From: Flavobacteriaceae bacterium
Lineage (GTDB): Bacteria > Bacteroidota > Bacteroidia > Flavobacteriales > Flavobacteriaceae
Assembly (NCBI GenBank): GCA_013001965.1
Contig: JABDLA010000064.1
Span: 1 to 43,328, forward strand
Direction of reading: 5' to 3'
DNA length: 43,328 nucleotides
Below, piece after piece: positions 24,804 to 32,326 of this stretch. A model generated the notes under the pieces. That model did not search any database, was not told the DNA's origin, and saw nothing but the letters and a program-made list of their open reading frames with translations. Made by a program: the position numbers and the translations under genes. Every line of letters starts with the position of its first letter. Position 1 is the first letter of the stretch.

Positions 24804-26531
24804 TTAATTTGAATCATTCCAAACTTCCGAATCGTCGTGATCTCCTTTCCGCAGGTTTCTCAGCATACCAATCCCCAGAATAATAGCTATGATTAAGCAG
24901 AGGACGCCAAGCAATGAATAGGTACCCCAGAGCGGTTTTACTTCGAAAATTATTAGCAAAACACCGCTAACAATTAAAGCTGTCATGATAAATGCGGAAA
25001 TGAGCTGTTTTGTGACACGCTGAATTGTATGCACCATAGGATCAATTCCTTTATGTGTAATATCCACTTTCACTTCACCACTATTTATTTTGCGAATAGC
25101 ATTCTTAAGGTCGCGCGGAAACTCTTCCATATAATTTCCTAGTTCGTAAATAGAATTAATGGCTTTTTCACCCATTTTTATAGGGTTGAATTTCTTAGAA
25201 ATTACTTTCAATAAATACGGCCTTACCATCGCAAATTGATCTAAATCCGGATCAAGCTTTTGAATAACACCTTCAATTGTGACCAGTGACCTCGCGAACA
25301 GGTAGAAATGTGTTGGCACCTTAAGCTCATGAGCGATGATAATATCTTTGAGTTCCAGCATGATGGTACTCATTTCGTTCTTATGTACCGAACGTACATA
25401 ATGCTTCTCAACAAATTCGTTAATATCGAATTCAAGAGCCCGCATATCTCCTATAACCTGGTTGTTAGTTAAACGTTGCAAGGCTTTGATGATCTTGTTT
25501 ACGTCCTTTCGTGTAATCGATAGGAAAAGCTGACCCAAAACCTGAATATCACGCGGTAGGATACTGCCCATCATACCGAAATCCAGATAACAAATGTGGC
25601 TATTTGGCATGACTAGCAGGTTGCCCGGGTGCGGATCGGCATGAAAAAAGCCATATTCGAAAATCTGTTTGAAATAGGTTTTTACTAATCTATGTGCAAT
25701 GATCTTCGGATCTATCTCTTTTTCCTTCAATTCTTCCAACCGATCGATCTTGATCCCATTCATGAATTCCAATGCCAGGACTTTGTCGGTGGAATATTCT
25801 TGATATACCTTAGGGGCAAGGGCAAATTGGTCGATACTTTCATCTTGGATGATATTGTTATAAAAACGCTGCACATTGATTGACTCATGGATAAAATCGA
25901 GTTCCTTAATAATGGCTTCTTCAAAATTTCGAACGAGTCCAATCGGGTCAAAACTCTTCAAGGTAGGAATCCGTTTTTCAAAGATCTCGGCAATGGTATA
26001 CATAAGTTTGATATCCTCAACAATCGTTTCTTTGATGCCAGGGCGTTGGATCTTCAGTGCTACACGTTTACCCGAATGAAGTGTCACAATATGAACCTGA
26101 GCCATTGAAGCCGATGCGAAAGGCTTGGGATCAAACCAGGCAAACAATGTATCTACGTCATCCTTAAGCTCAGTTTCAACGACCTCCCTGGCTTTTTTAT
26201 CGGACATTGGCGGAACCTTATCCTGAAGTTTTTCCAATTCGGTGATCAGTTCGGTAGGGATGAGTTCTGAATAATTACTTATGATCTGTCCAAACTTCAC
26301 GAAAGTGGGGCCTAGTTCTTCACAAACCAATCTCATTTTTTCCCATTTGGTAAATGACAAGGCATGTTTTCGAGATGCTCTCGGCACTAATTTTCGAACT
26401 AATCCATATTTCTTGTGCGTCTCTAAATAGTAGACTAAATCCTCGAAGCCATATTTGACCAAGACCCTAAGGATCTGATTATATCGAGCCGCAGAACGAT
26501 ATTTGCCTTTTAAATCCGGATAGATATTCAT
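24804..26531 (-). CDS. ABC1/AarF/UbiB family atypical kinase
   Basis: A 575-residue atypical kinase. The family KxGQ-type signature is in TFVKFGQIISNYSELIP. The Ala-rich loop and Lys are in ASASMAQVHIV and GKRVALKIQRPG. The catalytic HADPHPGNLL and metal-binding LDFGMMG follow. The C-terminus (about 505-560) has two TM segments. Family members support quinone biosynthesis or other lipid metabolism through ATPase activity. Flavobacteria make menaquinone, not ubiquinone, so a direct Coq8/UbiB role should not be assumed. It starts 3 bp after the small coiled-coil gene and shares its promoter. Confidence 0.9.
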   Translation of the reverse strand: MNIYPDLKGKYRSAARYNQILRVLVKYGFEDLVYYLETHKKYGLVRKLVPRASRKHALSFTKWEKMRLVCEELGPTFVKFGQIISNYSELIPTELITELEKLQDKVPPMSDKKAREVVETELKDDVDTLFAWFDPKPFASASMAQVHIVTLHSGKRVALKIQRPGIKETIVEDIKLMYTIAEIFEKRIPTLKSFDPIGLVRNFEEAIIKELDFIHESINVQRFYNNIIQDESIDQFALAPKVYQEYSTDKVLALEFMNGIKIDRLEELKEKEIDPKIIAHRLVKTYFKQIFEYGFFHADPHPGNLLVMPNSHICYLDFGMMGSILPRDIQVLGQLFLSITRKDVNKIIKALQRLTNNQVIGDMRALEFDINEFVEKHYVRSVHKNEMSTIMLELKDIIIAHELKVPTHFYLFARSLVTIEGVIQKLDPDLDQFAMVRPYLLKVISKKFNPIKMGEKAINSIYELGNYMEEFPRDLKNAIRKINSGEVKVDITHKGIDPMVHTIQRVTKQLISAFIMTALIVSGVLLIIFEVKPLWGTYSLLGVLCLIIAIILGIGMLRNLRKGDHDDSEVWNDSN

Positions 26532-26534
26532 ATA

Positions 26535-26909
26535 TCAGTTCTTTTTTTCCAGATGATTTAATCGTGCCTCCAAGAGAGCAATAGTAGCATCTGAAGCTTG
26601 AAGCTTTTCATGTAACGCTTTAATTTCATCCCTATGTGCGATATTCACTTTCTTATAAAATGCAACAACTGATTCCTCAATTTTCTCTTCCAATTCTTTC
26701 TTAAGCTGATTAGCTTTTACGATGAGTTTATCGGTTAAATCCAGTTCCTTGCCGTCAGGATCCAAATCCGGCCCCGATTCGGAGCCATTGCTGGCTTCGA
26801 CCTTGGTTTTCGAAAGTTCATTGATTCTATCTATCAAATTGGTATCCCTCGCCAGATAATAAAGGCTTGACGAAAGGGTTATCAGTTCTATGAGTGTTTT
26901 GGTTTTCAT
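26535..26909 (-). CDS. Small coiled-coil (phasin-like) protein upstream of UbiB-type kinase
   Basis: A 124-residue protein. A short hydrophobic-leaning N-terminus (LIELITLSSSLYYLA) is followed by an acidic, disordered stretch (GSESGPDLDPDGKELD). A long coiled coil from ~60 to the end contains ANQLKKELEEKIEESVVAFYKK and ends in ALHEKLQASDATIALLEARL. This is similar in style to phasin/PhaF-like proteins and to the small partners of UbiB kinases, but no named family is certain. It is the first gene of the two-gene operon, directly behind the palindrome/-7 promoter at 26935-26978. Confidence 0.78.
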   Translation of the reverse strand: MKTKTLIELITLSSSLYYLARDTNLIDRINELSKTKVEASNGSESGPDLDPDGKELDLTDKLIVKANQLKKELEEKIEESVVAFYKKVNIAHRDEIKALHEKLQASDATIALLEARLNHLEKKN

Positions 26910-26934
26910 AATTCTTCATATTATGGACTATTAT

Positions 26935-26978
26935 CAAATATATTGCTGATAACCGAAATTTAATATGACTTTGGTCAT
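26935..26978 (-). promoter_or_regulatory. Crp/Fnr-type box plus -7 element for the UbiB operon
   Basis: The palindrome ATGAC-TTTG-GTCAT spans 26965-26978. On the minus strand a perfect TATATTTG (TAnnTTTG) spans 26942 to 26935. The centres (26971.5 and 26938.5) are exactly 33 bp apart, placing the palindrome near -40 from the inferred start site. The start codon at 26909 leaves a leader of roughly 20 nt. No TTTG -33 element is needed if an activator binds there. Confidence 0.72.
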
Positions 26979-27019
26979 TTAACCATAATTGAAGACGAAA
27001 AACTCAACGTTTACGAATT

Positions 27020-28204
27020 TTATTGAGATTGGAATGATTGATTTGAAATTAAATTTTTCAGAACTCGCCCGATATCATAATTCCGTTTAACATCGGCAAA
27101 GTATCGGGCGCCTGGGCCATAAGCCAAAAGCGGAACAACAGCTGCAGTATGTCCTTTGGTTCCCCAGCTGATTTGCAAATTAGGGTAGTCATCTTCGGAA
27201 ACAGCTGCAAGGCCGCCGGTCTCATGATCGGATGTGAACACCAGCAATGTTTCTCCATTGTTTTTTGAAAATTCCATGACGAGTTCAAGGGTTGTTTGAA
27301 GTGCTGCCAAGCCATCAATCAATCGGCCGGAAGCATTGCTATGCGAGGCGGAATCCATTTCCTCACATTCTACAAATAATATGAACGGACTTTCCTGATT
27401 ACTTAAATAGTTCAATGCGGTCTCTGTCAATTGTGGCAGATTCGGCGTGGAGCTCAAATCCTGAATTTCATCTTCATCAAAAAGGACAGCCACAGGTTTC
27501 GAGGCATCATTTCCCTTTGGTAATTCCAGCGATCTGTCGAGAAGTTGAAATCGTTTACCTATGATCTCAAGTGATTCATCCTTTTCCGGTACATCATCTT
27601 CACCCAGATCCTCCAATTCGCCAAATATCAGATCCAGATCTGAAGCTGCGATTTGCTTAAGAATATCCCTGGCGTCATCTTCATTTCTGCTATGTGCCAC
27701 AAAAGCTGCCGGAGAACCATCCCATATGTAGGAGTCGGTTACGATTCCAGTTGTATAGTTATTGGCAGAGGCTATTTCAAATATGTTTTCAAGGGTATTA
27801 CCGTCCTTATCCATTCCTATATGACCAAAGTTGGTTGAATTACCGGTGGCCATGGCAGTTGCTGATGCTTCAGAATCGGTTAAGGGTCCATAAATTGAAC
27901 GGGTATTATGCCAGCCCCTGACCTCAAATTCATCCCAAACTGAGCTTTTGCCTTCCAATTGTTGTGTCATCATGGCAAGGGACATATGACTGAATCCCAT
28001 ACCATCAGCAATGAATATGATAATATTCTTTGGCTTAATACTGTCGTATTCCTGTTCTGCCATTGCCTTCTGTTCCCCTGGAGAAAATTCGATATTTTTT
28101 AGTGGTGTAACCTTAACACTTAAATTGAAGGCGTAAATAAGGCCGATAAATAAAGCAATTAGAAAAGCAATGGTAAACAGACTTGTTTTTTGCCAGTGTC
28201 TCAT
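27020..28204 (-). CDS. Membrane-anchored alkaline phosphatase family protein
   Basis: A 394-residue protein of the PhoA-type alkaline phosphatase superfamily. An N-terminal TM anchor (residues ~9-30, FTIAFLIALFIGLIYAF) is followed by the first metal motif IIIFIADGMGFSHM. The nucleophile Ser is in LTDSEASATAMATG. Further metal ligands are in EMDSASHSN, VFTSDHETGGL and the His of WGTKGHTAAVVP. All key residues are present. It hydrolyses phosphate monoesters on the periplasmic face. A Pho-type operator was not recognised. The gene is single and divergent from hsp20 across 324 bp. Confidence 0.9.
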   Translation of the reverse strand: MRHWQKTSLFTIAFLIALFIGLIYAFNLSVKVTPLKNIEFSPGEQKAMAEQEYDSIKPKNIIIFIADGMGFSHMSLAMMTQQLEGKSSVWDEFEVRGWHNTRSIYGPLTDSEASATAMATGNSTNFGHIGMDKDGNTLENIFEIASANNYTTGIVTDSYIWDGSPAAFVAHSRNEDDARDILKQIAASDLDLIFGELEDLGEDDVPEKDESLEIIGKRFQLLDRSLELPKGNDASKPVAVLFDEDEIQDLSSTPNLPQLTETALNYLSNQESPFILFVECEEMDSASHSNASGRLIDGLAALQTTLELVMEFSKNNGETLLVFTSDHETGGLAAVSEDDYPNLQISWGTKGHTAAVVPLLAYGPGARYFADVKRNYDIGRVLKNLISNQSFQSQ

Positions 28205-28356
28205 AATGATCGGTTTTTGAAGATGACTTTTTAAAGATAAAAATTATAATTCAATATTAAGGCTGCACAAAACAAAGGCTTTAAATACCGACCGGAAGGA
28301 GAATTCTATGGGAAAAAAGAAACATAATATTTGGTTCATGAGTTTGTTGGTTTAAA

Positions 28357-28371
28357 ATGTCATTCTGACAT
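28357..28371. promoter_or_regulatory. Perfect palindrome ATGTCA-TTC-TGACAT
   Basis: A 15-bp palindrome with 6-bp arms and a 3-bp centre lies between the divergent alkaline phosphatase and hsp20 genes. It contains TGAC/GTCA half-sites in the reverse arrangement to the ATGAC-N4-GTCAT boxes, and no TAnnTTTG lies 33 bp away on either side. Probably an operator for a different dimeric regulator. Confidence 0.45.
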
Positions 28372-28386
28372 ATTTTTTGCATTAAA

Positions 28387-28454
28387 AAATGCCAAAATGT
28401 ACAATCAATCGCTTAAAAGAAGCTTTTAAATATGCTTTTTCCATTTTGGCATTT
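28387..28454. repeat. 13-bp inverted repeat with nested hairpin upstream of hsp20
   Basis: AAATGCCAAAATG (28387-28399) and its perfect complement CATTTTGGCATTT (28442-28454) enclose 42 bp. Inside lies a second perfect hairpin, TTAAAAG-aag-CTTTTAA (28413-28429). No T-run follows, so it is not a simple terminator. It could be a paired operator, a structured leader of hsp20 mRNA, or a small MITE-like remnant. Confidence 0.6.
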
Positions 28455-28528
28455 CGTTTGCTTAAGGGTAATCGAAACCGATCAGGTTTTCAACTTTGAA
28501 ATATTGTTTAATTTAAAATTTTGTAGTT

Positions 28529-29005
28529 ATGAGCAATTTAATTAATGTTCCTAAGAATCGAGGTTTAACAAACACTAGTTCAAGATTAAGCTTTCCAGAC
28601 TGGTCGAACTGGTTGGATGATTTCTTCAACAGAGACCTGTCACCCGTATTCACTTCAAATTTTAATATGGGTATGACTCTTCCAAAAGTGAATATTAAGG
28701 AAACTGCCGATAATTTTGTAGTGGAAATGGCTGTTCCGGGATTAAAGAAATCCGATTTCAATATTGACCTGGACAATCAGGTACTGTCAATTTCTACAGA
28801 GCTCAAGGAAGAACATGAACAAAAAGAGGAAAACTATACGCGCAGAGAATATGGGTATTCTTCTTTTAAGAGAACGTTTACGCTTCCTGAAAGTGTAAAT
28901 GATGAAAAGATCAACGCGAGCTATAACGATGGTATCTTAAGTATTCTTCTGCCCAAAAAAGAAGAGGCAAAACAAAAACCGGTGAGAACCATTAAAATTT
29001 CATAA
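28529..29005 (+). CDS. hsp20: Small heat shock protein Hsp20 (alpha-crystallin family)
   Basis: A 158-residue Hsp20 chaperone. A short N-terminal arm with WSNWLDDFFNRDL is followed by the alpha-crystallin domain from ~residue 50 (LPKVNIKETADNFVVEMAVP). The domain closes with INASYNDGILSILLPKK. The C-terminal IxI-type motif (TIKIS) mediates oligomer contacts. It holds unfolding proteins in a refoldable state, in the cytoplasm. Single gene, followed by a strong stem-loop. Upstream is the structured 324-bp spacer. Confidence 0.95.
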   Translation: MSNLINVPKNRGLTNTSSRLSFPDWSNWLDDFFNRDLSPVFTSNFNMGMTLPKVNIKETADNFVVEMAVPGLKKSDFNIDLDNQVLSISTELKEEHEQKEENYTRREYGYSSFKRTFTLPESVNDEKINASYNDGILSILLPKKEEAKQKPVRTIKIS

Positions 29006-29034
29006 TTGAACTTTTAATTTTTAGGATTAGATGT

Positions 29035-29072
29035 AAAGATTTGGAGGACACCCAAAGCTCCTCCAAATCTTT
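29035..29072. terminator. Stem-loop terminator after hsp20
   Basis: A 14-bp perfect stem (29035-29048 with 29059-29072, arms starting AAAGATTTGGAGGA) and a 10-nt loop lie 30 bp after the hsp20 stop. The T run after the stem is short (TTT then AA), so termination may be partial or the structure may protect the mRNA 3' end. Confidence 0.75.
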
Positions 29073-29136
29073 AATTCTAAGTCATATTGATTTATATTTA
29101 ATATGCTGAAATATGATAAACTTAAAATAGCAAACA

Positions 29137-29625
29137 ATGAAAACACATATTTTATTTTTATTGATTGGCCTGTTAAGTTTAAGTTGTAATGGCCAGAAAG
29201 ATGACAAAAAAAATGAAAATGACCAGCAAAATGAAAAGATCGCAGCTGTAAAACCTGAAGGGAGTTGGAAAGTGAATAAAGAATTTGATGAACAGGGTAA
29301 TTTGATCCGTTATGATAGCACCTATTCCTGGTCGTCAACAGAAAGGTCACATGATCTTAGCACATTAGATCAGGACAGCTTGTTAAAATCTTTCAGATCC
29401 AGATTTTTTACGAATTTCTCAGACTTCAGAAATCAAGGATTCGAGGACATTTTTGCCCAGGATTCATTATTTAGCAAGCGATTTTTTGGAGACGACTTTT
29501 TTAAGAGCGATTTTGGAAGGGATTTCATGGATATGGACAGCATCATGGAACACATGATGGAACGGCAAAAAAAGTTTCTGGAAAAATACCGTTCCAAATG
29601 GATTGAACCGGAAGATGATAATTAA
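29137..29625 (+). CDS. Acidic, Asp/Phe-rich lipoprotein of unknown function
   Basis: A 162-residue lipoprotein with signal MKTHILFLLIGLLSLSC. A Lys/Asn/Asp-rich linker follows, then an unusual region rich in Asp, Phe and Ser (FRSRFFTNFSDFRNQ, FSKRFFGDDFFKSDF, FMDMDSIMEHMMER). The spaced FF-D motifs look like a short, degenerate repeat. I recognise no family. It is downstream of hsp20 but separated from it by a strong stem-loop, so it probably has its own promoter. Confidence 0.78.
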   Translation: MKTHILFLLIGLLSLSCNGQKDDKKNENDQQNEKIAAVKPEGSWKVNKEFDEQGNLIRYDSTYSWSSTERSHDLSTLDQDSLLKSFRSRFFTNFSDFRNQGFEDIFAQDSLFSKRFFGDDFFKSDFGRDFMDMDSIMEHMMERQKKFLEKYRSKWIEPEDDN

Positions 29626-29721
29626 ACCGTTCTTGCCTAATACTATAAAACCCATCATTCGGTTTATAAAATATATATCTGTATTTAATCTATGGTAGCA
29701 GGATTGCGGATTGATATGAGA

Positions 29722-30894
29722 TCATTCCTTGATCCTGTTATCGTCAAAGGCTGAAGGTAATAGCTTCGGAATAAATTTAATGACAAGGGGCAGCAATAAT
29801 GCACCTCCGGGAAGCATAAAAATAGCGAGGCTTGGGATACTCTTAAAAATATCCAGTAATTGCTGTTGCAATTGCTTTTGCTCTTCCTGGCTGAGATCAC
29901 GAATTGTCGACTGGGAGATTAGGCGCATCACCTCCTTACTTTCCTTTAATTCTTTCAGTAATCGTTTTTTATTGCGACTCAATAATTTTGAAACCATACG
30001 ACTGCTGTTGTCATAAAAATTCTTTACGGTATTCTTGGTACTTAGTAGTGAGATGTCACCCTTATGCTGGGAGTAAAATTTGTTGACGCTTAATATGGCC
30101 GATTGAATCTGTTGGTTGTCCAGTTGCAGGTCTTTGCCCAATTCCAGTAAAAAGACATGCTCTTCAGCATCGATCTGATGATCTCCCCAACTCGTCATAC
30201 AGCCAATATCGAATAAATACCTGCGCTCGGTCATGTAGTTAAGATGAGTAATCGCTTCATCATAATCAATTGAGTGGTAATCCTGGTAACGCAGCGAAGA
30301 TTCGATGAGTTCCATAAGGTTGTCATCGTACTTATTCTTTTGTTCTTTTGCCTGCAGCACTTTATAGCTAACGGCTTCAACTGTAGCTTCCAGATTTTTC
30401 AAATAGTCTTCTGAAACCTTGCCCGCCTTTACAAAATTGATATAGGCCAGGACATCGAGGTACAGCAAGGCATTCGTGACAAAATAATTGAAATTCTTGG
30501 TTAGGATATTTGAGTCAATCTGAACACGTTTATGAATGATGCCTTCCAGGGTCGTTGCTGATGTCTTCCTACCAAAAATCTTTCCAATTAAAGAGGTTTT
30601 ATAATCGTCTATCCCGCTATAAAATTCAATGAGGTGCTTTACAAAGGGCTGGTTTAATTCTGAATTTTTATATACGGAATTCAATGCGATAAGCAAATTG
30701 ATCTTACTGCATTCCTCTGCCGTAAGATCTTCCGCTGGCAAATAATCATTCACCACCTTGACGCTTCTCCCATAAATAAAACCGGCCTCGCGAAGACCCG
30801 AATACAAGTTATCCACACTAATGCGACTATAGCCTTTATTGTTGAATAAAGCCGTTAATAACTTGGGTATCCATCCTCTTGCTGACGGGTTCAT
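29722..30894 (-). CDS. LETM1-related biofilm-associated-type protein
   Basis: A 390-residue protein; the ATG at 30894 (MNPSARGWIPKLL) is used because homologues begin this way, although the frame is open ten codons further. The middle contains a TerB-like helical region (YLFDIGCMTSWGDHQIDAEE, FLLELGKDLQLD). The C-terminal ~100 residues are LETM1-like: LKELKESKEVMRLIS, a run of Gln/Leu (QEEQKQLQQQLLDIFKSIP) and a hydrophobic segment FMLPGGALLLPLVIKFIPK. In Bacteroidota such proteins are annotated as LETM1-related and linked to biofilm behaviour; mechanism unknown. Confidence 0.8.
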   Translation of the reverse strand: MNPSARGWIPKLLTALFNNKGYSRISVDNLYSGLREAGFIYGRSVKVVNDYLPAEDLTAEECSKINLLIALNSVYKNSELNQPFVKHLIEFYSGIDDYKTSLIGKIFGRKTSATTLEGIIHKRVQIDSNILTKNFNYFVTNALLYLDVLAYINFVKAGKVSEDYLKNLEATVEAVSYKVLQAKEQKNKYDDNLMELIESSLRYQDYHSIDYDEAITHLNYMTERRYLFDIGCMTSWGDHQIDAEEHVFLLELGKDLQLDNQQIQSAILSVNKFYSQHKGDISLLSTKNTVKNFYDNSSRMVSKLLSRNKKRLLKELKESKEVMRLISQSTIRDLSQEEQKQLQQQLLDIFKSIPSLAIFMLPGGALLLPLVIKFIPKLLPSAFDDNRIKE

Positions 30895-30934
30895 AAATGT
30901 AGTTAGACCCGCAAAATTAAGCATCCAAAATTAC

Positions 30935-31010
30935 ATTAACAAAAGATTAACAAAACCGTCTGCTCACTTTTTGCGTAAGTATGGCTGAAATCAAATTTTT
31001 ATTAACAAAA
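30935..31010. repeat. Three perfect ATTAACAAAA direct repeats upstream of the DUF4331 operon
   Basis: The 10-mer ATTAACAAAA occurs at 30935-30944, 30946-30955 and 31001-31010, all on the plus strand. The offsets are 11 and 55 bp, both multiples of 11, so the copies would lie on the same helix face. The last copy ends 11 bp before the DUF4331 start codon. It may be an operator array, or partly the A-rich leader common in Flavobacteriia. Confidence 0.5.
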
Positions 31011-31021
31011 CTTCAATAATT

Positions 31022-31675
31022 ATGAAAAAATTTAATAGTAAGATCGCAATTTTCGCTTTGCTGGTCCTTGGTGCAATTGCAATTGCTGCCGATCACATCG
31101 ATGCTCCTGCTGTACAAGGCGGAACATCTGATATCACCGATTTTTATGCTTTTCAGGCACAGGACACCAACAATATTGTCTTTGTCGCTAACGTACAGGG
31201 ATTATTAAGCCCTGCCAATACGGCCAACGCAGCCTTTGATGAGAACACCCTTGTAGAATTCAATATCGATACCGATGGCGACAATATCGAAGATCTGGTC
31301 ATTCAAGCCACGCCACGAGACGGAAAGATGTATTTCTTCGGACCGGTTGCACCGGCACAAACCGGGTTGAACAGTACCATCATGGCCGATCAAACAGTAG
31401 GGGGAATAGTTGACATTACAGCTTATGGGTCCAATCCCATCATTTCTACTAATATGGGAATGAGCTTTTTTGCAGGACCTCGAGATGATCCCTTCTTTAT
31501 GGATTTTGCTCAATACAGTGAGATCATCGCAGGAAATGCTACAAGCTTTAACATGCCCGGAAGCGATACTTTCGCCGGTACAAATGTCTTGTCCATTGTC
31601 GTCGAAGTCCCTAAACTCATGGTTGGTGGCTCAGGCACCATCAATACATGGGTAGAATCAAAACGTAAACAATAA
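31022..31675 (+). CDS. DUF4331 family protein, N-terminal-half type
   Basis: A 217-residue exported protein. The signal peptide is MKKFNSKIAIFALLVLGAIA, followed by ADHIDAPAVQGGTSDITDFYAF, the hallmark start of DUF4331 (His-Asp-Ala-Pro). Asp/Asn-rich loops (NIDTDGDNIED) may bind calcium. AGPRDDPFFMDF is the second family motif. It stops at about VVEVPKLMVGG, where full-length DUF4331 proteins continue. The following gene encodes what looks like the missing half, with its own export signal, 19 bp downstream. Confidence 0.88.
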   Translation: MKKFNSKIAIFALLVLGAIAIAADHIDAPAVQGGTSDITDFYAFQAQDTNNIVFVANVQGLLSPANTANAAFDENTLVEFNIDTDGDNIEDLVIQATPRDGKMYFFGPVAPAQTGLNSTIMADQTVGGIVDITAYGSNPIISTNMGMSFFAGPRDDPFFMDFAQYSEIIAGNATSFNMPGSDTFAGTNVLSIVVEVPKLMVGGSGTINTWVESKRKQ

Positions 31676-31694
31676 TCTAAAAATTCTTAATAAA

Positions 31695-32252
31695 ATGAAA
31701 ACCTTAAAATTAATAAGTATACTTGGTCTGGCCCTCCTTTTAACCGTAAGTTGTTCAACCAATGATGACGATATGCCAACCGGGCCAACAGGACCAAATT
31801 TCCTGGGCACTTATGTGCAGCAGGATCAAATGGGCCGACCGGCTGTGAATACTGTATTTGTGTCTTCGGCTAGCAAGGACGATTTTAATACGACCATTCC
31901 TTCTGAACAAAATGCAGCCTTTCAGGCGATGTTTGAAGCCAATTTAACAACCTTAAGTCCGGCATATGCCAATCCCGGAGATATGAATGCCCTTGGATTA
32001 GATGCTGCCGCCTTTACCGGCTTGTTGGCTACCGATGTCTTGAATGTATCACTAGATGGAACAACGACCTTTTTCGATGGAACAAATGTACTTACAGGAC
32101 GGGCTTTAGCCGATGACGTGATCACCGTGGAACTTTTGCTCATTTTTGGCGGTGAAGATTTTACCGAAAATCCCGGATTGTCTAATGACAATGTAGATGC
32201 TAATGACGTCGCATTTCTGAATTCATTTCCTTACCTCGCTTCGCCTTGGTAG
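31695..32252 (+). CDS. DUF4331-like lipoprotein, C-terminal-half type
   Basis: A 185-residue lipoprotein with signal MKTLKLISILGLALLLTVSC. The mature region begins QQDQMGRPAVNTVFVSSASKD, which corresponds to the second half of full-length DUF4331 proteins. It ends with the family tail TGRALADDVITVELLL and AFLNSFPYLASPW. It lacks the N-terminal HIDAPA motif, which is on the preceding gene. The two products probably form one complex at the cell surface or periplasm. Confidence 0.85.
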   Translation: MKTLKLISILGLALLLTVSCSTNDDDMPTGPTGPNFLGTYVQQDQMGRPAVNTVFVSSASKDDFNTTIPSEQNAAFQAMFEANLTTLSPAYANPGDMNALGLDAAAFTGLLATDVLNVSLDGTTTFFDGTNVLTGRALADDVITVELLLIFGGEDFTENPGLSNDNVDANDVAFLNSFPYLASPW

Positions 32253-32261
32253 ACCATTACT

Positions 32262-32296
32262 GATCAGGGCAAAATGTCCCAGACTGCCCTGGTCTT
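32262..32296. terminator. Stem-loop after the DUF4331 lipoprotein
   Basis: A 10-bp stem with one G-U pair, GATCAGGGCA/TGCCCTGGTC (32262-32271 and 32285-32294), lies 10 bp after the stop. It is followed by a weak TTATATTATT tail, so it may attenuate expression of the TPR gene rather than fully terminate. Confidence 0.6.
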
Positions 32297-32326
32297 ATAT
32301 TATTAAAACAAACAAAAACAAAACCA

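Larger units (their letters stand above)
28205..28528. other. 324-bp intergenic region between alkaline phosphatase and hsp20
   Basis: No convincing gene is present on either strand. It holds three inverted-repeat structures (28357-28371, 28387-28454 with a nested hairpin, and GAAACC-gatca-GGTTTT near 28475-28491). Two AT-rich leaders flank them. No CIRCE element (TTAGCACTC-N9-GAGTGCTAA) was seen. A TTTG at 28495-28498 and TTTTG at 28519-28523 are too close to the hsp20 start codon to be a confident promoter pair. Confidence 0.7.

Noticed and set aside
28222-28235. ATGAC-TTTT-TAAAG upstream of the alkaline phosphatase as a fifth Crp/Fnr-like box.
   Set aside because: Only one half-site is intact and no TAnnTTTG lies 33 bp away in either direction.
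28387-28454. The hsp20-upstream inverted repeat as a MITE with target-site duplication.
   Set aside because: TTTGC occurs on both sides but at unequal distances from the arms, so there is no clean duplication; reported only as an inverted repeat.
29640-29665. Hairpin-like AAACC...GGTTT with flanking TATAAA after the Asp/Phe-rich lipoprotein gene as a terminator.
   Set aside because: The stem needs bulges to pair and lacks a T run.
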